From the NCBI RefSeq assembly GCF_000760935.2, contig NZ_CP049744.1, positions 5,425,501 to 5,489,500 of the forward strand: a DNA stretch of 64,000 nucleotides, read 5' to 3'. Source of the stretch: Rhodococcoides fascians A25f. Lineage in GTDB: Bacteria > Actinomycetota > Actinomycetes > Mycobacteriales > Mycobacteriaceae. The position numbers and the translations under genes are program-made. Below, in pieces: positions 55,615 through 64,000 of this stretch (position 1 is its first letter; every line of letters starts with the position of its first letter). The notes beneath the pieces are model-generated. The model had not been told where the DNA came from, made no database searches, and saw only the letters and a program-made list of their open reading frames with translations.

Positions 55615-55662
55615 GTGAATGGACCATTCACACCCGTCTGGGCTCGTGAATGGTCCATTCAC
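55615..55662. repeat. GTGAATGG double-hairpin repeat, copy 2
   Basis: GTGAATGGACCATTCAC (55615-55631) and GTGAATGGTCCATTCAC (55646-55662) sit between two convergent genes. Same arms as the 53662 copy with the central base order swapped, so the whole element is inverted relative to it. Probable bidirectional terminator. Confidence 0.72.
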
Positions 55663-55675
55663 GCATCTGGAGACG

Positions 55676-56434
55676 TCAGTCCTTCGGCCCACCGGCGGCG
55701 TAGACGACCTGACCCGAGATGAAGCCGGCACCCTCGCTGACGAAGAACGAGGCCAAGTGCGCGATGTCGTCGGGGTGTCCCACGCGATTGACCGGAATCT
55801 GCGACGCCGCAGCAGCTTTGAAGTCCTCGAACGGCATGCCGACACGTTCTGCGGTCGCTGCTGTCATTTCGGTCTCGATGAATCCCGGGGCGATGGCGTT
55901 GGCTGTGACGCCGAACTTGCCGAGTTCGATGGCGAGGGTCTTGGTGAATCCCTGCATGCCGGCCTTGGCTGCCGAGTAGTTGGCCTGGCCACGGTTACCG
56001 AGGGCGGACGTGCTCGACAAGTTGACGATGCGGCCCCACTTGGCGTCGATCATGTGCTTCTGGACCGCGCGGGTCATCAGGAACGATCCACGCAGGTGCA
56101 CACCGAGTACGGAATCCCAGTCCTGCACCGTCATCTTGAACAGCAGATTGTCGCGAGTGATGCCGGCGTTGTTGATCAGTACGGTCGGCGCACCGAACTC
56201 GGTCGCGATGCGATCGACTGCGGTCTGGACCGATTCCTCGTCGGCGACGTTGGCACCGATGGCCACTGCCTGCCCACCTGCGGCCTGGATCGCGCCGACG
56301 GTGTCGCTGCACGCGGCCTCGTCGAGGTCCACCACGGCAACTCCGAAACCGTCCTTGGCCAGCCGCTTCGCCACCGCAGCGCCGATTCCACGCGCACTAC
56401 CGGTGACGATGGCCGTCTTGATCTGATCGCTCAC
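55676..56434 (-). CDS. 3-Oxoacyl-ACP/CoA reductase-like SDR (FabG family)
   Basis: The 252-aa SDR has VTGSARGIGAAVA, NNAGITRDNLL, NLSSTSAL, YSAAKAGMQ (YxxxK) and IAPGFIETEMT, the FabG pattern. It could be a beta-ketoacyl-CoA/ACP reductase acting with the neighbouring lipid genes. GTG start at 56434 with AGGAG about 7 nt upstream. Convergent with the preceding SDR across the GTGAATGG repeat. Confidence 0.88.
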   Translation of the reverse strand: MSDQIKTAIVTGSARGIGAAVAKRLAKDGFGVAVVDLDEAACSDTVGAIQAAGGQAVAIGANVADEESVQTAVDRIATEFGAPTVLINNAGITRDNLLFKMTVQDWDSVLGVHLRGSFLMTRAVQKHMIDAKWGRIVNLSSTSALGNRGQANYSAAKAGMQGFTKTLAIELGKFGVTANAIAPGFIETEMTAATAERVGMPFEDFKAAAASQIPVNRVGHPDDIAHLASFFVSEGAGFISGQVVYAAGGPKD

Positions 56435-56502
56435 GAATATCTCCTAGGAACACGCCGAATCGAATTACCTGTCATCTGTTTCTACCAACCCCGGCGGCGC
56501 AG

Positions 56503-57237
56503 TCAGTACGCAGCCACCGCTCCGTCGAGCGCCTTCTGCATTCCCTGCGCCACCACGCGTGTGATGTCGATCGGCTTCTCGGGCAGTTCGGTGATGGGCG
56601 TATCGATGTACACGCTCGCCTGCTTGACCTTCGTCGTAGGGCCGTAGCTCAACCCGATACAGATCAGCACCGGCTCGACGCCGAGCTTGCGTGCGCGCAG
56701 CGCGATGTGTCCGATGCCGCTGCCGACGTGCTGCACCGTCGTCGGATCCTCCAGGTTGCAGGTGCCCTCGGGGAACACTGCGAGGTCGTCGCCCCGCTTC
56801 ATACGCTCGGCGCTGACGTCCATCATGCGGTTGCCGGCCGCGCTGACCGCTCGCATCCCGTGGTTCTTGCCACGAAAGACGGGGATGCCGCCCATCATGT
56901 CGATTCGCCTGCGCTGCTTGGGTTCCTGGAACAATTCGTCCTTGGCCAGCACTCTCGTGCGCCCGATCACCGGACGCAGCGGCGACGCCCAGGCCGCCGC
57001 TGCGAGGGTGTAGGGATCGTTCTCGGTCAGATGATTGACCGCGATGAGCAGACGGGTGTTGTCGTACACCAGACGACGCAATTCCTCACGGGCACCGTCG
57101 GGATACGACACCCGCGGACGGAAGCGCCTGGCCAAGGTGGCGTACGCCAGCCTCGCGACCTGACGATTCTGCTGGTGACGCAGGTAGAAGTCGTACACCG
57201 TCACATCGTTCTCGAGAATTACCGCTGGCCGATCCAT
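56503..57237 (-). CDS. Lysophospholipid acyltransferase-like protein (PlsC domain)
   Basis: The 244-aa protein carries the acyltransferase catalytic H-x4-D in NHLTENDP (about residue 68) and the substrate motif FPEGT (about 158). No clear membrane helix is present. It is likely to acylate a lysophospholipid or similar acceptor. It sits 68 bp upstream of the FabG-like gene on the same strand. The N-terminus is longer than in minimal PlsC proteins. Confidence 0.85.
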   Translation of the reverse strand: MDRPAVILENDVTVYDFYLRHQQNRQVARLAYATLARRFRPRVSYPDGAREELRRLVYDNTRLLIAVNHLTENDPYTLAAAAWASPLRPVIGRTRVLAKDELFQEPKQRRRIDMMGGIPVFRGKNHGMRAVSAAGNRMMDVSAERMKRGDDLAVFPEGTCNLEDPTTVQHVGSGIGHIALRARKLGVEPVLICIGLSYGPTTKVKQASVYIDTPITELPEKPIDITRVVAQGMQKALDGAVAAY

Positions 57238-57294
57238 GAACCGAGCTTAGTGGTTCGAACTGTGCCGCCGGGCCCGAAGCCTGCTTCGTATCGC

Positions 57295-57780
57295 CTACCC
57301 GATGATCGCCTTGTATTCGGTGAAGATCGGCGCGTACTCGGGACCGCAGTTCGCGATCGACCAATCGGTGAGGAGGGTGAGGTTCTCGAACACACCATCC
57401 ATCGCGCTGAAGTCGCCGGCCGCACCCTTGGCGTCGGCCTCTTCCATGGCCTGTAGCCACGCCAACGGCTCCGGTGGAGCGACGGCCTGCAGCTCCGACT
57501 GTGTCACCGGGGCCTTCGTCGCGAGTTCTGCGGCAATGGATTCGGCCGCCTCGATACCACCCGCCTCTGCTTCCCGCAGGTTGGCCAGACCCTGTGCCAC
57601 CTGGGTGGCGTACAGCGTGCAGAAGTCCGACTCACCCGAATCCGCTTCCACCGATTGCACGGATTCCACCGATGTTGCGGCCGGCTGCTCAGCCGTGGTG
57701 GACGGGTTCTCTTCTGTGGACGAACACCCCGCGAGAGCAAGGAGAACTACCGCGCATCCTATGGTCGATCGACTGTTCAT
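57295..57780 (-). CDS. Small lipoprotein of unknown function
   Basis: The 161-aa protein has a lipoprotein signal peptide (MNSRSTIGCAVVLLALAGC, lipobox LAGC). A Thr/Ser/Glu-rich linker and a helical domain with two cysteines (DFCTLY and ANCGPEY) follow, which could form a disulfide. It resembles secreted helical actinobacterial proteins of unknown role. No operon partner is evident. Confidence 0.78.
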   Translation of the reverse strand: MNSRSTIGCAVVLLALAGCSSTEENPSTTAEQPAATSVESVQSVEADSGESDFCTLYATQVAQGLANLREAEAGGIEAAESIAAELATKAPVTQSELQAVAPPEPLAWLQAMEEADAKGAAGDFSAMDGVFENLTLLTDWSIANCGPEYAPIFTEYKAIIG

Positions 57781-57882
57781 CGGCGTTGCACTCCTCGTGA
57801 ACCCTGCCTGGACGACTGCCAGTCTGCGCTCGAGTGCTCAGTTGTGCAGCGCTGTGAGCAGCGCGAACGGTTCGAGCCGGCC

Positions 57883-58638
57883 TCACACCCGCGAGGAACC
57901 CATGGCCCGGATCCCGACGGCAAGTCCGACCGCCGCAGTGGCGGCGGCTGCGACCACACCTGCCATCACCGTCGAACTCGCGAAGTCACCGGCGGACAGT
58001 GCACGTTCGGCATCGACCAGATATCCGAGTGGGTTGATGTTGACCAAGAACTGCATCCATCCCGGGGCCGCGGTCAGTGGAAGCATGGTGCCCGACAGGA
58101 TGAGCAGGGGGAACATCAATGTCTGTTGGATGGACCAGAACACCCAATCCTGGCCGCGCACAGCCAAAGCCAGCGTGTAGGACAACGCGCCGAGCCCGAC
58201 ACCGAACACACCGAGCAGCACGATTCCCACGACCGCGCCGACGGGATTCACCGACAACCCGAGCGGCAGTGCCACCAGGACGATCAGCACGGCCTGAGCG
58301 GCCAACGGCACCATTTCCTTGAACGCGCGGCCGACCAGCAGAGACGACCTCGGCAGCGGCGTCACCAACATCCGTTCGTGTGAACCCTGCTGCAATTCGG
58401 CCAGCAGGTTCGAGCCCGTCATCGACGTCCCGAAGATGGTGATCATTGCGAGCACCCCTGGAACGAACCAGTCCCACACACTCCCGCTGCCGAGACCTGG
58501 GACCTCGGTGAGAAGCGGGCCGAACAGCGCCAGCAGGATCAGCGGTTGGATGAGACTGAAGATCACCGTGAACGGATCGCGCACCATCGGCCGCAGTTCG
58601 CGGCCCATCACCAAGGCGCTTCCTGAGAGTACGTTCAT
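57883..58638 (-). CDS. ABC-2-type transporter permease (DrrB-like)
   Basis: The 251-aa membrane protein has about six spans (SLIQPLILLALFGPLL first) and the ABC-2 pattern with ERMLVTPLPRSSLLVGR between spans and LSGTMLPL near the end. Its ATG overlaps the stop of the ATPase gene (ATGA), forming a two-gene exporter. Likely a drug or lipid exporter. Confidence 0.9.
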   Translation of the reverse strand: MNVLSGSALVMGRELRPMVRDPFTVIFSLIQPLILLALFGPLLTEVPGLGSGSVWDWFVPGVLAMITIFGTSMTGSNLLAELQQGSHERMLVTPLPRSSLLVGRAFKEMVPLAAQAVLIVLVALPLGLSVNPVGAVVGIVLLGVFGVGLGALSYTLALAVRGQDWVFWSIQQTLMFPLLILSGTMLPLTAAPGWMQFLVNINPLGYLVDAERALSAGDFASSTVMAGVVAAAATAAVGLAVGIRAMGSSRV

Positions 58639-59630
58639 CGGAGTTCTCCTGCCGTGCTTGCGGTTTCGAGGGAAGAGCTGCCCGCTGCGGCGCTCTCCCG
58701 AAGGCTGCGCCCGGTGAGGCCGAGGAAAACGTCGTCGAGGGTAGGTCGCGTCATGTCCGCCGTGTGCACTGTGATCCCGTGAGACTCGCTGAGCCGCAGG
58801 AGATCCGGAAGAACCACCTCGGCTCGCTCGACCCGAATGTTCAACCGCGAACCCGCAACCGTCACGTCTCTGACTCCGGCAACACCGCCCAGGAGCGCAC
58901 CCAGCGCCGACGCGTCGGACGCGGTGAGGACTATCAGATCACCGGCCAGTTCCGATTTGAGGGCCGTGGCGGTGTCGTCGGCGATGACGGTACCGCGATC
59001 GACGACGATCACCCGCTCGGCCATCGAATCGGCCTCGTCGAGGTAGTGCGTGGTGAGCACGATGGTGGTGCCCATCTCCCGTCTGAGCCGCAGAATGTGA
59101 TCCCAGAGATTCGCTCGGCTCTGCGGGTCCATCCCGGTGGTCGGTTCGTCGAGAAACAGCAACGGTGGCCGGTGCACCAACCCCAACGCGATGTCGAGTC
59201 GACGCCGCTGCCCACCGGACAGCGTGGACACGGTGCGGGCCGCGAGCTCGCCGAGTTCGAGTGCCTCGATCAATTCGTCTGCGCGAGTGCGTGATCGTCC
59301 ACGAGTCATGCCGTAGCACAACCCCTGCACCACCAGTTCGTCTCGGACTCGCTGATTGTGCCCCGCACCGTTGCCCTGGCCGACGTAGCCGAGACTGCGT
59401 CGAACACGGTCCCGATCCTTCGCCACATCGAATCCGGCGATCCGCGCCGAGCCCGACGTCGGTTCGAGCAACGTCGTCAACATGCGCAGAGTGGTCGACT
59501 TGCCTGCCCCGTTCGGGCCGAGCAGAGCCACCAGCTCTCCCTCACCGATCGTCAGATCGATGCCGCGCACCGCCTCCACGGTCTTCTTGCCCTGCCGAAA
59601 AGTCTTGGTCAGTCCCGAAGTTTCGATCAT
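58635..59630 (-). CDS. ABC transporter ATP-binding protein, DrrA family
   Basis: The 331-aa ATPase has Walker A GPNGAGKST, Q-loop VGQGNGAGHN, signature LSGGQRRR, Walker B LLFLDEPTTGMD and switch TTHYLDEAD. A C-terminal DrrA-specific domain ends near RPTLDDVFLGLTGR. ATG 59630 is preferred over an upstream start at 59651. Works with the permease encoded next. Confidence 0.92.
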   Translation of the reverse strand: MIETSGLTKTFRQGKKTVEAVRGIDLTIGEGELVALLGPNGAGKSTTLRMLTTLLEPTSGSARIAGFDVAKDRDRVRRSLGYVGQGNGAGHNQRVRDELVVQGLCYGMTRGRSRTRADELIEALELGELAARTVSTLSGGQRRRLDIALGLVHRPPLLFLDEPTTGMDPQSRANLWDHILRLRREMGTTIVLTTHYLDEADSMAERVIVVDRGTVIADDTATALKSELAGDLIVLTASDASALGALLGGVAGVRDVTVAGSRLNIRVERAEVVLPDLLRLSESHGITVHTADMTRPTLDDVFLGLTGRSLRESAAAGSSSLETASTAGELR

Positions 59631-59726
59631 CTGCCACGCCCCTCGTCGCACTGAGTGAATCCGTACGAGAAAGACGTTAGGAACGATCGCGGTCAGCTTC
59701 GGTCCGCGTTGCCAGGACAGGCGAAA

Positions 59727-60704
59727 TCAACCGAAAACGGGGAACTTCCGCTTGCGGGCCAGGGCATCCATCCCGGACTGGATGCTCGAGCGCACCTCCT
59801 CGTACTTCGCGTCGATGTAGGCCTCGTCGTCGCACAGTGCCGGATCGTGGTCGAGTTCGATCGGCGGCATGAATCGGGTACGGATCTTCGCGGGCAACGG
59901 AATCTGCGGGAGCGCCGCGGGCGCAATGATCCAGGGAAGCGAGATCGCGATCGGAAAGACTTTCAACCGCGCAATCTTGTCCAGCTTCAACGCTTTCGAC
60001 AGCTTGTCTCCGCGAATGAGTACCGGCATGGCGTCGGCACCGCCCACTGTTGCCACCGGAACGATGGGTACGCCCATCCGAATAGCGAGCTTGATGAAGC
60101 CGGTTCGGCCACCGAGCGTCGCCTCGTCACGCTTGCCCCATGGCCGCAGAGAATCGACCTCACCACCCGGCCACACGATGACATCGCGGCCCTCGGCCAA
60201 TGCCGTCGACATCGAGTCCGGCGCAGCAGGAAGCACACCCATGGATCGAAAGACCTTGCCGATCAACGGGAACGCCATCAGTGCATCGTGCGCGGTTCCG
60301 TGCAGAATGCGCTTCTCGCCGAAGTGTCGCCACCATTGTGCGCCGACGGTCCACGCATCCCACACGAACGGCGCACCCGAATGCACCCCGACGACGAGAA
60401 CCGGCGACTCGGGAATGGTCTCCCACCCGTCGATCTCCATCCGGAAGTAGCGGTCCATCACCCCGTTCCAGAGCTTTTGCTGACGGTCCATCGCCACGGT
60501 GTTCTGATCGTCGAGGTCCCAGCCGCCCGCGCGATCGGCAACCACCGCTCCGAGACCACCGGACGCCTTCTCGCGACGCTCCTTCATCTTCAGCCGGGCC
60601 GCCGCCGCGTAGCGCTGTGCCTGCTCGCGCAACTGCTCCTTCGTCGACTCCTCCGTCGATGCTCCGGCACCGTCCCCACCCATTACGTGATCCCCATCAC
60701 TCAT
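59727..60704 (-). CDS. Divergent glycerolipid acyltransferase-like protein
   Basis: The 325-aa protein resembles actinobacterial lysophospholipid/diacylglycerol acyltransferase-like proteins. The catalytic region reads GVHSGAPFVWD (His at about residue 107), not the standard H-x4-D, and the second motif is VWPGGEVDS instead of FPEGT. It has an N-terminal charged coiled-coil-like stretch (TKEQLREQAQRYAAAARLKM). ATG 60704 is one of several possible starts. Its substrate may differ from that of typical PlsC enzymes. Confidence 0.75.
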   Translation of the reverse strand: MSDGDHVMGGDGAGASTEESTKEQLREQAQRYAAAARLKMKERREKASGGLGAVVADRAGGWDLDDQNTVAMDRQQKLWNGVMDRYFRMEIDGWETIPESPVLVVGVHSGAPFVWDAWTVGAQWWRHFGEKRILHGTAHDALMAFPLIGKVFRSMGVLPAAPDSMSTALAEGRDVIVWPGGEVDSLRPWGKRDEATLGGRTGFIKLAIRMGVPIVPVATVGGADAMPVLIRGDKLSKALKLDKIARLKVFPIAISLPWIIAPAALPQIPLPAKIRTRFMPPIELDHDPALCDDEAYIDAKYEEVRSSIQSGMDALARKRKFPVFG

Positions 60705-60820
60705 ACCCGCACGGTACTCCACCCGTCCACCGCCGACCGACAACCAGCGCTCGTTACCCCACGCGACGTCCCACCTGTCCGTTATGGTCGAAATTCGAGC
60801 CGAACGAACGAGGTACACCG

Positions 60821-62224
60821 ATGGATCCGATCGAACCGGCCTACGGCACGACGGCGCTGCTGCTGATCGCCGCTGCAGCCGTGGCAATCCTGCTCTTCCT
60901 CATCATGAAGGTGAAACTGCACGCCTTCGTCTCCCTGGTCCTGGTCAGCGCGGTCACCGCCGTCGCCGCGGGAATCCCACTTGCAGACGTCCCCGATGCG
61001 TTGCTCTCCGGTTTCAGTTCCACCCTCGGTTCGGTTGCGCTACTGGTGGCACTGGGTGTGATGGTCGGGCGTCTGCTCGAAATCACCGGTGGCGCACAAG
61101 TATTGGCCGACACTCTGATCAACCGGTTCGGAGCCAAACGGGCACCACTCGCACTCGGTGTCGCCGCGCTCATCTTCGGCTTCCCCATCTTCTTCGACGC
61201 CGGTCTCGTCGTCTTTCTGCCGATCATCTTCACCGTTGCCAAACGATTCGGCGGATCGGTTCTGCTGTACGCCCTCCCCACCGCGGGGGCCTTTGCCGCG
61301 ATGCACGCCATCGTCCCGCCGCACCCCGGCCCGGTCGCTGCCACCGAACTGCTCGGCGGAGACATCGGTTCGGTACTGCTCATCGGCGTTCCCGTCGCCG
61401 TCGTCTCCTGGTTCGTCGGCTCGTACCTCGTCGGTACCCAGCTCGGCAAACGATTCGTCACCATGCCTGCAGACCTCTTCGCAGACGGATCGCAGAACAC
61501 CGAGGAACACGACAAGGCGATGGCCGCGCTCCGCGACCCGGCCCCGAAGTTCGCCGCAGTGTTGTTCATTCTCTTGACGCCACTGGTGCTCATCTCGCTC
61601 AACACCGTCGTCAACACTCTGACCACCTCCGGTGTGCTGACCGGAGACGAAACCTGGGCTGCTGCCCTGACTCTCATCGGCCAGACGCCCATCGCGCTGC
61701 TGATCACCTTGCTGCTGGCGCTGTTCATCCTCGCGCCCGGACGCTTCCCGGTGGCCGAGGGTGCCAAGTACATGGACCAGGCCCTCGGACCGATCTGCTC
61801 GATCATCCTGATCACCGGTGCAGGCGGCATGTTCGGTGGAGTGCTGCGAGCCAGCGGCATCGGGCAGTCCCTGACGGCCTCGTTGTCCGACATCGGGCTG
61901 CCGATTCTGCTGCAGGCCTTCCTGATCGCCACCGCGCTACGCGTCGCGCAGGGTTCGGCCACCGTCGCTCTCACCACCACCGCTGGGTTGATCTCGGTGC
62001 AGGTCGCCGAGCTGGATCTGAGCAACTTCAAGATCGCTCTGCTGGTGTTCGCACTGGCCGCCGGAGCCACCGTGCTCTCCCACGTCAACGATTCCGGCTT
62101 CTGGCTCGTCAGCCGCTTCTTCGGCATGGACGAGAAGACGACCCTCAAGACATGGACCGTCATGGAAACCACACTGGGACTGGCAATCTTCGCGGTCGCA
62201 TCACTGCTGTGGGTGGTGTTCTAG
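60821..62224 (+). CDS. Gluconate:H+ symporter, GntP family
   Basis: The 467-aa permease has about twelve to fourteen spans with the GntP signatures FGFPIFFDAGLVVFLPI, PPHPGPVA and a C-terminal SHVNDSGFWL. It imports gluconate or a related aldonate. Start at ATG 60821 with GAGG about 7 nt upstream. No gluconate kinase or regulator is adjacent, so its link to the aldarate locus is only thematic. Confidence 0.92.
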   Translation: MDPIEPAYGTTALLLIAAAAVAILLFLIMKVKLHAFVSLVLVSAVTAVAAGIPLADVPDALLSGFSSTLGSVALLVALGVMVGRLLEITGGAQVLADTLINRFGAKRAPLALGVAALIFGFPIFFDAGLVVFLPIIFTVAKRFGGSVLLYALPTAGAFAAMHAIVPPHPGPVAATELLGGDIGSVLLIGVPVAVVSWFVGSYLVGTQLGKRFVTMPADLFADGSQNTEEHDKAMAALRDPAPKFAAVLFILLTPLVLISLNTVVNTLTTSGVLTGDETWAAALTLIGQTPIALLITLLLALFILAPGRFPVAEGAKYMDQALGPICSIILITGAGGMFGGVLRASGIGQSLTASLSDIGLPILLQAFLIATALRVAQGSATVALTTTAGLISVQVAELDLSNFKIALLVFALAAGATVLSHVNDSGFWLVSRFFGMDEKTTLKTWTVMETTLGLAIFAVASLLWVVF

Positions 62225-62240
62225 GCCGGCTTCGACGAAC

Positions 62241-63203
62241 TCACTCGTCGACTTCGAGCCTGCATCCCCCTGGCGGAAGTTCCAGGACGATGACGTCGTG
62301 TCCCTCTCCGGTAACGATCGCGGTGAAGATGACATCTGCACCGTCCATCCACACCCACCAATTCATGTTCGCACCCCGCAGACGCGGCACCTGCCGATAT
62401 ACCGCTCGGGCGTCTTCGACCACGGCCTGCGGGTGCAGCCTCCGAGCGGTGGCGATGACGGTGCGGCGTACCTGGTCGAGATCGAGCAAGTCGTCGTCGT
62501 CCGACAGCTGGGATGGTCGAAAGTCGATAAGCGCAAAGGGTATTCGGACGACCGGTAGCGTCGCCGCATATTCCATCGATCCCCCCGACAACGCAGGATC
62601 GCGCCAGTAGAGCACGTCGTCCACGAACGTGGGTGTCAGCTCGTCGTAGATCTCGGAGCCGGTCTCCACGCTGCGATACAGGGCGGTGATGTATTCGGTC
62701 AGCGAGTCGTACCAGGGTGCGCCCCCGTCGGCACCGTCGTAGGTGAACATACGGATACAACCTTCACGGGCACCTGCGCGCGTGTCGACGTACAGCGTTC
62801 CGCCTGCGCCGTCCTCGGCGAACGGAACATACGCCGGGACGAACATTTCCGCCGTCTCCCCGGCCTCCTGAACTGCAACGATGGCCGGCCAGTCGGGACC
62901 CAAATCGTCGATCTCGTGCGGGCTTTCGAGGCTGAACCTGTGCCGATCCACAACTTGGTCGAGCGAGGAAAGAGTGAAATCCGGCAGCACGGATCCGACC
63001 GGTACGTACTGCTCGCCGTAGGTTTCGCTCTGCCCGTCGTGCAGCCCGTAGAACTCGCGCAACTCATCCGGCCACGGAGTCGTCGCACGTTCGGCGGCTT
63101 CACGCTCACCCGGGGCCCGTGGCGGCCGTATCGACGCAGCAGTGACGGGCGCGCGTTCACGAAGCATCGCCATGTACAAGGTCCATACCTCGGTGAGGGT
63201 CAC
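62241..63203 (-). CDS. SMI1/KNR4 (SUKH) family-like protein
   Basis: The 320-aa soluble protein has the SUKH-type N-terminal half: LPDELREFYGLHDGQ-like segment (WPDELREFYGLHDGQS, about residue 44), LLPDFTLSSLDQ region and an acidic C-terminal part. SUKH proteins often act as immunity factors or cell-wall regulators, but no toxin gene is seen next to it. A GTG start at 63203 is assumed; downstream starts are possible. Confidence 0.7.
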   Translation of the reverse strand: MTLTEVWTLYMAMLRERAPVTAASIRPPRAPGEREAAERATTPWPDELREFYGLHDGQSETYGEQYVPVGSVLPDFTLSSLDQVVDRHRFSLESPHEIDDLGPDWPAIVAVQEAGETAEMFVPAYVPFAEDGAGGTLYVDTRAGAREGCIRMFTYDGADGGAPWYDSLTEYITALYRSVETGSEIYDELTPTFVDDVLYWRDPALSGGSMEYAATLPVVRIPFALIDFRPSQLSDDDDLLDLDQVRRTVIATARRLHPQAVVEDARAVYRQVPRLRGANMNWWVWMDGADVIFTAIVTGEGHDVIVLELPPGGCRLEVDE

Positions 63204-63223
63204 GGTCCTAACCTAGACGAGCG

Positions 63224-63934
63224 TCACTGCACCGGAACGAGAATGCGCCACGCCCCCAACGCCAATGAGCCGACGGTGACGAGCAGGAACAATCCGACCC
63301 AGACGATGCCGGGCAGGAAGGTCAGTCGGGCGAGTTGATCGGCGTCGGAGTCCCGTGCCCGTCCGGCGCTGCGCGATTTCTGCAGTTCGAGAACGGGCCG
63401 CGGGCCGGCGATCAACAGGAAGAACGTGATGAAATACGCCGCCGCGACCTGCTGTTCGCCGGTGCCCCACCAGGAGACGACGAACAGGGCAGCGCCCACA
63501 ACGACGAGCGACAGCAAGCCGTAGATGTTGCGAATCATCAACAGCATCAATGCAATCGAGATGACGCCGATCCACAGCACCGCCACCGCATGCTGGGTGC
63601 CGAGCACGAACGCGGCACCGAGCCCGAGCAGCGACGGCCCCACATAACCTGCGAAGGTCATCGCGATGACGCCGAGGCCGGTGGGCTTACCCTTCGAAAT
63701 CGCGACGCCCGAGGTATCGGAATGCAGTCGCAGCCCCATCAGCTGTCGGCCGGTGATCAGCGCGACGAACAAGTGCGCGCCCTCGTGCGCAATGGTGACC
63801 ACGTTGCGTGCGATCCGCCACGTCTGCGGCAACACGACGATGACGAGTGCAACCAGAGCAGCAACTTGGACGATCCACACCGGTGGATCAGGACTCACCG
63901 CGGAGATGCGGTCCCAGAATTCGTTCACACCCAA
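63224..63934 (-). CDS. M50-like membrane metalloprotease
   Basis: The 236-aa membrane protein has about six spans and the zinc motif HEGAH (HExxH) at about residue 50, the arrangement of the M50B-like family. The second-metal-ligand region is not obvious to me. Start codon is uncertain: TTG 63934 or GTG 63928, with no clear Shine-Dalgarno sequence. It lies 20 bp upstream of the SUKH-like gene on the same strand and may share its transcript. Confidence 0.78.
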   Translation of the reverse strand: MGVNEFWDRISAVSPDPPVWIVQVAALVALVIVVLPQTWRIARNVVTIAHEGAHLFVALITGRQLMGLRLHSDTSGVAISKGKPTGLGVIAMTFAGYVGPSLLGLGAAFVLGTQHAVAVLWIGVISIALMLLMIRNIYGLLSLVVVGAALFVVSWWGTGEQQVAAAYFITFFLLIAGPRPVLELQKSRSAGRARDSDADQLARLTFLPGIVWVGLFLLVTVGSLALGAWRILVPVQ

Positions 63935-63938
63935 GTAT

Positions 63939-63995
63939 GCGGCTTCGCCGCAGTGGCATGGTTAAGTGCCGCTGAGGGGACTCAACCACGGCACT
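63939..63995. terminator. Hairpins at the right window edge
   Basis: GCGGCTTCGCCGC (63939-63951) forms a tight hairpin, and AGTGCCG (63965-63971) pairs with CGGCACT (63989-63995). GGTT/AACC (63960-63963, 63984-63987) gives an alternative fold. They probably belong to the end of a gene beyond the window. Confidence 0.4.
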
Positions 63996-64000
63996 GCCGC

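Noticed and set aside
60200..62224. A longer version of the GntP permease with about 200 extra N-terminal residues
   Set aside because: The extra part is Ser/Pro/Arg-rich antisense of the acyltransferase gene. The permease family start and ribosome-binding site are at 60821.

Overview
The window is one contiguous stretch of high-GC actinobacterial chromosome, most like Rhodococcus or a close Nocardiaceae relative. This is judged from codon use, GTG/TTG starts, a KtrAB potassium system, an actinobacterial RNase J, an exported LIP-family lipase, a Baeyer-Villiger-type flavoprotein, a PRISE-type reductase, and many TetR/IclR/MerR/ArsR regulators with palindromic operators. I saw no rRNA, tRNA, CRISPR array, transposase or integrase.

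Layout. (1) 1-3463: polyol locus, with a SorC-family regulator (cut by the window edge) divergent from a sorbitol/xylitol-type dehydrogenase and a mannitol 2-dehydrogenase. (2) 3447-5481: KtrAB K+ uptake. (3) 5613-24619: a large hexuronate/hexarate (aldarate) catabolic locus. It holds a MalK/UgpC-type ATPase, uronate dehydrogenase, an uncharacterised 389-aa protein divergent from an alpha/beta hydrolase, a sugar ABC operon (two permeases and a lipoprotein) ending in an unusual enolase-superfamily enzyme, and an IclR regulator. It continues with galactarate/talarate dehydratase, a 2-hydroxyacid dehydrogenase, glucarate dehydratase and an aldarate MFS transporter, and divergently 2-ketoglutarate semialdehyde dehydrogenase, 5-keto-4-deoxyglucarate dehydratase and a second glucarate dehydratase. 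Together these oxidise a uronic acid to an aldarate, dehydrate it to 5-keto-4-deoxyglucarate, decarboxylate it to 2-ketoglutarate semialdehyde and deliver 2-ketoglutarate. Two shared operator-like motifs tie the parts together. (4) 24669-34514: GGDEF protein, TetR/hydrolase pair, FMO-SDR-TetR operon with a 28-bp perfect palindrome, PLP dehydratase, RNase J and a secreted lipase. (5) 34523-39356: MerR-controlled SulP transporter, LysR regulator, a tiny unrecognised gene beside a nested inverted-repeat structure, and a 2-hydroxyacid dehydrogenase/universal stress protein pair. (6) 39695-45939: a complete Dpp/Opp-type ABC transporter translationally coupled to a TauE/SafE permease. (7) 45986-50721: PRISE reductase, xylulokinase, second SulP with ArsR. 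(8) 50837-60704: TetR, acyl-CoA dehydrogenase, 3-hydroxyacyl-CoA dehydrogenase, three SDRs, two acyltransferases, a lipoprotein and a DrrAB-type exporter. (9) 60821-64000: GntP-family gluconate permease, SMI1/KNR4-like protein, M50-like membrane metalloprotease.

Two families of intergenic hairpin repeats, with three and two copies here, sit at gene ends and probably act as terminators. All functions are assigned by reading the translated sequences. No similarity search was run, so substrate specificities are inferences from motifs and neighbourhood.
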